This document shows positions 60,805-64,000 of a DNA stretch of 64,000 nucleotides, in pieces; position 1 is the stretch's first letter, and each line of letters starts with the position of its first letter. The stretch spans positions 7,054,501 to 7,118,500 of the forward strand of contig NZ_CP097322.1 of the NCBI RefSeq assembly GCF_023515955.1, given 5' to 3'. The position numbers and the translations under genes are program-made. This DNA is from Streptomyces sp. RerS4 (GTDB lineage Bacteria; Actinomycetota; Actinomycetes; Streptomycetales; Streptomycetaceae). Below the pieces are notes generated by a model. The model worked only from the letters and a program-made list of their open reading frames with translations. It made no database searches and was not told where the DNA came from.

Positions 60805-61455
60805 GTGAAGACCATACGACAGACCCTGGCGGACATCATGGACGCCGCGGCGAAGGGGCACTTCCCGGTGCCCGACGGCGGCACCACCGTGGTACCCGCC
60901 CCGAACCGACGTGACACCGGAGTGCTCGCCTTCACCGCGCACTCGGTCGTGTTCACCGACGAGGACCCCGGCTGGGTCCACGAGACGCTGGCCGCGATGG
61001 GCTGCGACGAACTGGCCGCCACCATGAACCCGCGGTTTCTGGGCGCCCTCCTCGACCGGACAGGACGATCCACCGACACGATCGACCTCCTGACCGTCGC
61101 ATCCTCCCTCCCCGGCCTCCCCGCCTTGGACCTGCGGGAGATCACCGATCCGGTCCATCCCCGAGTGGTTCGCGCGCGTCGGCGACGCGACGGCGTACGC
61201 GCGTGGGCCGCCGACGGCGGAATCCTTGTCCTCGGCCGTGGTGTCGCCGGCCGCTGGGAGACGGCGATCGAAGTGGACGAGGACGCGCGACACCGCGGGC
61301 TCGGCAGGCAACTGGCCACCGCCGCCCGCCACCTCGTGCCCCCGGGCGAGTCGGTCTGGTCACAGCAGGCAGCCGGCAACGCCCGCAGCGTCCGCGCCTT
61401 CCAAGCAGCCGGATATCGCCCCGTGGGCGCGGAGGCACTGCTCCTGCCCACATAG
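60805..61455 (+). CDS. GNAT family N-acetyltransferase-like protein
   Basis: A 216-residue protein whose second half is a GNAT fold: RWETAIEVDEDARHRGLGRQLATAARHLVPPGESVWSQQAAGNARSVRAFQAAGYRPVG. The acetyl-CoA-binding RxxGxG/A is in RHRGLG (about 164-169). The first half is an unusual N-terminal domain. GTG 60805 follows CAGGAGAAC. Substrate unknown. Confidence 0.85.
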   Translation: MKTIRQTLADIMDAAAKGHFPVPDGGTTVVPAPNRRDTGVLAFTAHSVVFTDEDPGWVHETLAAMGCDELAATMNPRFLGALLDRTGRSTDTIDLLTVASSLPGLPALDLREITDPVHPRVVRARRRRDGVRAWAADGGILVLGRGVAGRWETAIEVDEDARHRGLGRQLATAARHLVPPGESVWSQQAAGNARSVRAFQAAGYRPVGAEALLLPT

Positions 61456-61552
61456 GACGTACCCGCCTGACGGTCCGGGAATTCCGGTCGACGGGCAGCT
61501 CCTTCGCCCCGTGGATACCGGCATCGGGCTCCAGAACTCGCCCTGTGGTGGG

Positions 61553-61945
61553 TCATGGCGTCGCGTCCGTGCTTGCGAGGAGTACGCACTGATCGAAGTT
61601 CATGCAGCCACATTCCAGACATTCCGCGACCGCCTGCCGTAGCGCCCGGGTCTCCGCGATGTGCTGGTCGAGTTCGGGCAGCTTGCGCGCGGCGATCTCC
61701 CGCCACTGGCGGGCAGCGGAGGGGGTGGCGCTGCCGGCCAACAACTGCGTGATCTCGGCGAGGGTGAACCCGGCCCGCTGCGCCATCTTGATGAGGGCGA
61801 CCCGGCGGAGGGTGGTCGCCGGCCACACCCTTCGTCCGCCTTCGCGGCGAGCGCCCGGGAGTAGACCGCGCTCCTCCCAATAGCGCAGTGCTGAAGCGCG
61901 CACGCGGGCTCTGTCCGCGAGTTCACCGATCGGCAGGTACCGCAT
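61553..61945 (-). CDS. MerR-family, SoxR-type redox regulator
   Basis: A 130-residue regulator. MerR winged helix at about 5-45 (IGELADRARVRASALRYWEERGLL), long dimer helix, then a C-terminal cysteine cluster C109-x2-C112-x-C114-x5-C120 (CLECGCMNFDQC). This exactly matches the SoxR [2Fe-2S] motif. Such proteins sense redox-active compounds. ATG 61945 with GAGGGG upstream. It is divergent from the exporter at 62008, with a SoxR-like box in the shared region. Confidence 0.87.
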   Translation of the reverse strand: MRYLPIGELADRARVRASALRYWEERGLLPGARREGGRRVWPATTLRRVALIKMAQRAGFTLAEITQLLAGSATPSAARQWREIAARKLPELDQHIAETRALRQAVAECLECGCMNFDQCVLLASTDATP

Positions 61946-61969
61946 GCCACCCCTCTTCCTTGTCCGGCC

Positions 61970-62000
61970 TTGACTTCAAGCGTGCTTGAAGGACGATTGT
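61970..62000 (+). promoter_or_regulatory. SoxR/MerR-type promoter and operator before the exporter
   Basis: TTGACT (61970-61975), a 19-base spacer and GATTGT (61995-62000) form an overlong-spacer promoter as used by MerR/SoxR activators. The palindrome CTTCAAGCGTGCTTGAAG (61974-61991, perfect 8+2+8) lies across the spacer and resembles the SoxR box CCTCAAGTTAACTTGAGG. Confidence 0.8.
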
Positions 62001-62007
62001 GACGCGC

Positions 62008-63348
62008 ATGTCCTCCTCTGCTCCAGGACGCCTGGTTCCAGGCCCCTACCGCTCGCTGTTCGCCGACCGGACGTTTCGGCGGCTGTTCCCCGTCTTCGCG
62101 TTGTCCGACCTGGGCGATGGCATGACCGTCGTCGCCGTCGCATGGCTGGCATTCGAGCTGGGCCCTGACGGCGGCCAAGGCGCGCTGGTCGGCATCGCTG
62201 TCGCCGCCTACGTCCTTCCCGGTGCGCTCGGCGCGCTGATCCTGGGAAGGTGGATGCGGCGGCTTCCCGCACGACGGCTCCTGGTCACCGACTCCGCGCT
62301 ACGTGCCGTACTGCTGGGGGCGGTCCCGCTCGCGCACGTGGCGGGGCTCCTCACCCCGGCCGTGTACGTCGGACTCCTGGGCATCTCGTCGCTGCTGCAC
62401 GCCTGGGGCAAGGCAGGCAAGCACGCCCTGTTCGTGCCCCTGCTCTCCGAGGACCAGCGTCTGACGGCCAACAGTGTGCTCAGCACCAGCCTGTGGGTCG
62501 CGACCATCGCGGGCCCTGCTCTCGCGGGACTTCTCGTCGGAGCGGTATCCCCGGCATGGATCATCGGCTTGGACGCCGCCACGTTCGCCGTGCTCGCCCT
62601 CCAGACCGGCCGCAGCACTCTGCCTCCCCGGGCGGGACCGGCGCCGGAAGCGGAACCGGTGACCGGCGGCGCACAGGGAGGGCTGGGCATTCTGCTCCGC
62701 CAGCCGGAACTCCTCGGCCTGCTCGTCGTGACCTGGGTGTTCAACCTCGCGTACGGACCTGTGGAAGTCGCCCTGCCCCTGTTCGTCGCGGACAACCTCC
62801 AGGCCGGCCCTGGGCTGCTCGGCGCCTACTGGTCGGCCTTCGGTATCGGAGCCCTCATCGGTTCCCTCGCGCTGAGCGCGGCCAGCCGGCTGCCGCTGTG
62901 GCCGGCCATGCTCGGCATCATCGCGGGCCACGGCCTCGGCATGCTGCTCTTCGCCCTCACGCACACCCCCCTGCCCTCCCTGATGGGTTTCGCTTTCGCC
63001 GGATTCGTCTACGGGCCCTACTCCGCGCTCTCCCTCACCCTGATCCAGGGCCGCGCACCCGCCGAGTCGCTCACCACTGTTCTGGCCGCACGCAGCGCCG
63101 TACTCCTGATGGCCGCCCCCCTCGGAGCGGCGCTCGGCGGCTTCCTCCTCGACCGGACCAGCGCCCCCACCGTCCTCGTCGGCTGCGGTGCGCTGATGAT
63201 CGCCATCGTGCCCGTCAGCGCCGTCGCGCTGAAGTTCGTCTGGGCACGTTCGGTCAGACCTGTTCGAAGTGGAAATCCTCGGCCTGACGGGGTGTCGTCT
63301 CCCACTCCTGGGAGAAATGGGTCGGGATTGTCGAAGTCGGGCGGGTAG
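62008..63348 (+). CDS. MFS transporter, probable SoxR-controlled exporter
   Basis: A 446-residue 12-helix major facilitator protein: RTFRRLFPVFALSDLGDGMTVVAVAWLAFEL, an LGRWMRRLPARRLLV loop, then helices to SALKFVWARSV. I chose ATG 62008 over GTG 61999 because the -10 at 61995-62000 predicts transcription starting near 62007, making a leaderless ATG. The C-terminal tail (RPVRSGNPRPDGVSSPTPG) runs into the following SDR remnant and may be an accretion. Substrate is probably a redox-active metabolite or drug. Confidence 0.87.
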   Translation: MSSSAPGRLVPGPYRSLFADRTFRRLFPVFALSDLGDGMTVVAVAWLAFELGPDGGQGALVGIAVAAYVLPGALGALILGRWMRRLPARRLLVTDSALRAVLLGAVPLAHVAGLLTPAVYVGLLGISSLLHAWGKAGKHALFVPLLSEDQRLTANSVLSTSLWVATIAGPALAGLLVGAVSPAWIIGLDAATFAVLALQTGRSTLPPRAGPAPEAEPVTGGAQGGLGILLRQPELLGLLVVTWVFNLAYGPVEVALPLFVADNLQAGPGLLGAYWSAFGIGALIGSLALSAASRLPLWPAMLGIIAGHGLGMLLFALTHTPLPSLMGFAFAGFVYGPYSALSLTLIQGRAPAESLTTVLAARSAVLLMAAPLGAALGGFLLDRTSAPTVLVGCGALMIAIVPVSAVALKFVWARSVRPVRSGNPRPDGVSSPTPGRNGSGLSKSGG

Positions 63349-63600
63349 GGCGAGATCACCCGGACGCCCTGGGGCCGCAGGCGCTTGGAGGGTGTCTCCG
63401 TGAACCCTGCCTGGGCGCTCTTCGCCGCGTAGAAGGCGTCGTGCGCGTCCGAGCGGTGATGACCAGTTGTTCCGCAGGCGAACACCATGGTCACCACGTC
63501 CGGCTTGCGCGAGTTGAGCAGGAGCGGGAGGAGGCGCCGGACGCGATGGTATCGACGACGTCGGCGTCGGAGGGGGCTTGGAGGTCGGGGCCATGCTGAT
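63259..63600 (-). pseudogene. SDR family C-terminal remnant
   Basis: On the minus strand LLNSRKPDVVTMVFACGTTGHH, DAFYAAKSAQAGFTE (the YxxxK catalytic pair as YAAK) and RLRPQGVRVISPYPPDFDNPDP form the end of a short-chain dehydrogenase. A frameshift then moves the last part, QEWETTPRQAEDF, to another frame ending at TGA near 63259. The nucleotide-binding N-terminus is missing. Confidence 0.7.
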
Positions 63601-63851
63601 GGCGGCAGCCGTTGTTGATCTCACGGGCGGTGCGGGGCGTTCGCCGACTATCCCGTGCGCGCGCACAACCGCATGCGGGCGGCGGCCGAGCGGCTGGAGC
63701 TGCCGGCGGGCCTGTCGGTCCGCCGGCTCACCGAGGGGGAGCACCCGTGGGGGTCAGTGGGTCGCGGCATCGTCGACCTTGCCGGCTTCGCCGCCAGGCG
63801 CATCGTGTGTGCGGTCGATGACCTGTCCCACGCCCCGGTCCGACGGTCGGA
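63601..63851 (+). other. Unclassified coding-like fragment
   Basis: A plus-strand frame (from about 63640) reads FADYPVRAHNRMRAAAERLELPAGLSVRRLTEGEHPWGSVGRGIVDLAGF. It looks protein-derived but has no clear start and overruns the end of the next gene, so it is probably a remnant. I do not recognise it. Confidence 0.3.
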
Positions 63852-64000
63852 TCAGCGTAGGCCGGCGAAGAGATCGTTCTCGGGCACGGCCGCGCCGGTG
63901 GTGTCCTGGACACGTACGAAGGTCTCCACGCCCATCAACTCGCCGAACCTCTCCTTGCCCATCTTGAGGAAGAAGATGTTCTCCCCCTGGCTCGCGTGGG
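63852..64000 (-). CDS. Probable PIG-L family deacetylase, C-terminal end (5' part outside window)
   Basis: The minus-strand frame ending at TGA 63854-63852 gives the last 48 residues: HASQGENIFFLKMGKERFGELMGVETFVRVQDTTGAAVPENDLFAGLR. The H-x-SQ opening and the MGVETFVRV continuation resemble the end of LmbE/PIG-L deacetylases. The metal motifs would be outside the window. Confidence 0.45.
   Translation of the reverse strand, partial: HASQGENIFFLKMGKERFGELMGVETFVRVQDTTGAAVPENDLFAGLR

Noticed and set aside
61999..62007. GTG 61999 as start of the MFS gene
   Set aside because: It overlaps the -10 element; the 19-bp-spacer promoter predicts transcription beginning at about the ATG 62008.
1..64000. 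tRNA, rRNA or CRISPR array
   Set aside because: No TPsiC-type or anticodon-arm patterns, rRNA-like blocks or regularly spaced repeats were seen on reading; not computed with a tool.

Overview
This window reads as chromosomal DNA of a Streptomyces or close relative. It has very high GC with strong third-position GC bias and many GTG/TTG starts. It carries a Streptomyces-type iron box, several leaderless promoters, a PASTA-less Ser/Thr kinase, secreted lectins and a GH43 enzyme, GlxA-type regulators and ECF41-type sigma factors. I see no ribosomal, tRNA or CRISPR features. The many broken genes and isolated single-gene modules suggest accessory or arm DNA rather than the conserved core.

Layout. 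1-4.7 kb: end of a CocE-type hydrolase with a terminator, a serine/threonine dehydratase, a VOC protein, a NUDIX-like remnant and a membrane Ser/Thr kinase. 4.8-8.9 kb: a tight TetR-controlled unit on the minus strand (TetR, MFS transporter fused in frame to an SRPBCC domain, carotenoid oxygenase) with two copies of one 20-bp operator. 8.9-14.6 kb: GlxA regulator divergent from a saccharopine-dehydrogenase-like reductase, SDR and IclR pseudogenes, small proteins and a secreted GH43 enzyme. 14.7-17.1 kb: a membrane XRE/ricin-lectin regulator divergent from a secreted NlpC/P60-like enzyme and a secreted ricin-type lectin. 17.3-21.2 kb: VOC protein, membrane protein, an orphan operator before a 12-codon stub, an HNH nuclease, and a graveyard of Tn3 transposase and polyprenyl synthase fragments.

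21.3-31.5 kb: an ECF sigma factor divergent from an NTF2-like/LUD fusion, with two mirror-image ECF promoters between them; a decayed MATE gene; and an iron-box-preceded ABC importer (lipoprotein, two permeases, fused double ATPase). Then come a membrane protein and a second GlxA regulator. 31.6-37.8 kb: small membrane proteins (one GlsB-like with a possible sigmaB promoter), SMI1/KNR4, DUF6461, a double VOC protein and small secreted proteins.

37.8-44.3 kb: a 953-aa catalase-like/alpha-dioxygenase-like haem protein divergent from a TPP-dependent enzyme and a nitroreductase-like protein, which I read as a candidate oxylipin or fatty-acid alpha-oxidation cluster. 44.4-52.9 kb: secreted protein, DUF5995 protein coupled to an unknown gene, a 1008-aa membrane patatin, a 596-aa coiled-coil protein of unknown role, and a 63-aa peptide paired with a 251-aa unknown. 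53-58.5 kb: NUDIX remnant, PIG-L deacetylase, a gpsA-like dehydrogenase, a YunG-like protein and small unknowns. 58.5-64 kb: a canonical ECF41 sigma factor with CMD/AhpD and DoxX genes behind a matching promoter; a GNAT protein; a SoxR-type MerR regulator divergent from an MFS exporter with a SoxR-like box; an SDR pseudogene; and the end of a probable PIG-L gene.

The strongest regulatory readings come directly from the bases: the duplicated TetR operator, the mirror ECF promoters, the iron box, and the SoxR-like box inside a 19-bp promoter spacer. The least understood candidates are the lectin one-component module, the dioxygenase/TPP cluster, the 596-aa protein and the peptide pair.
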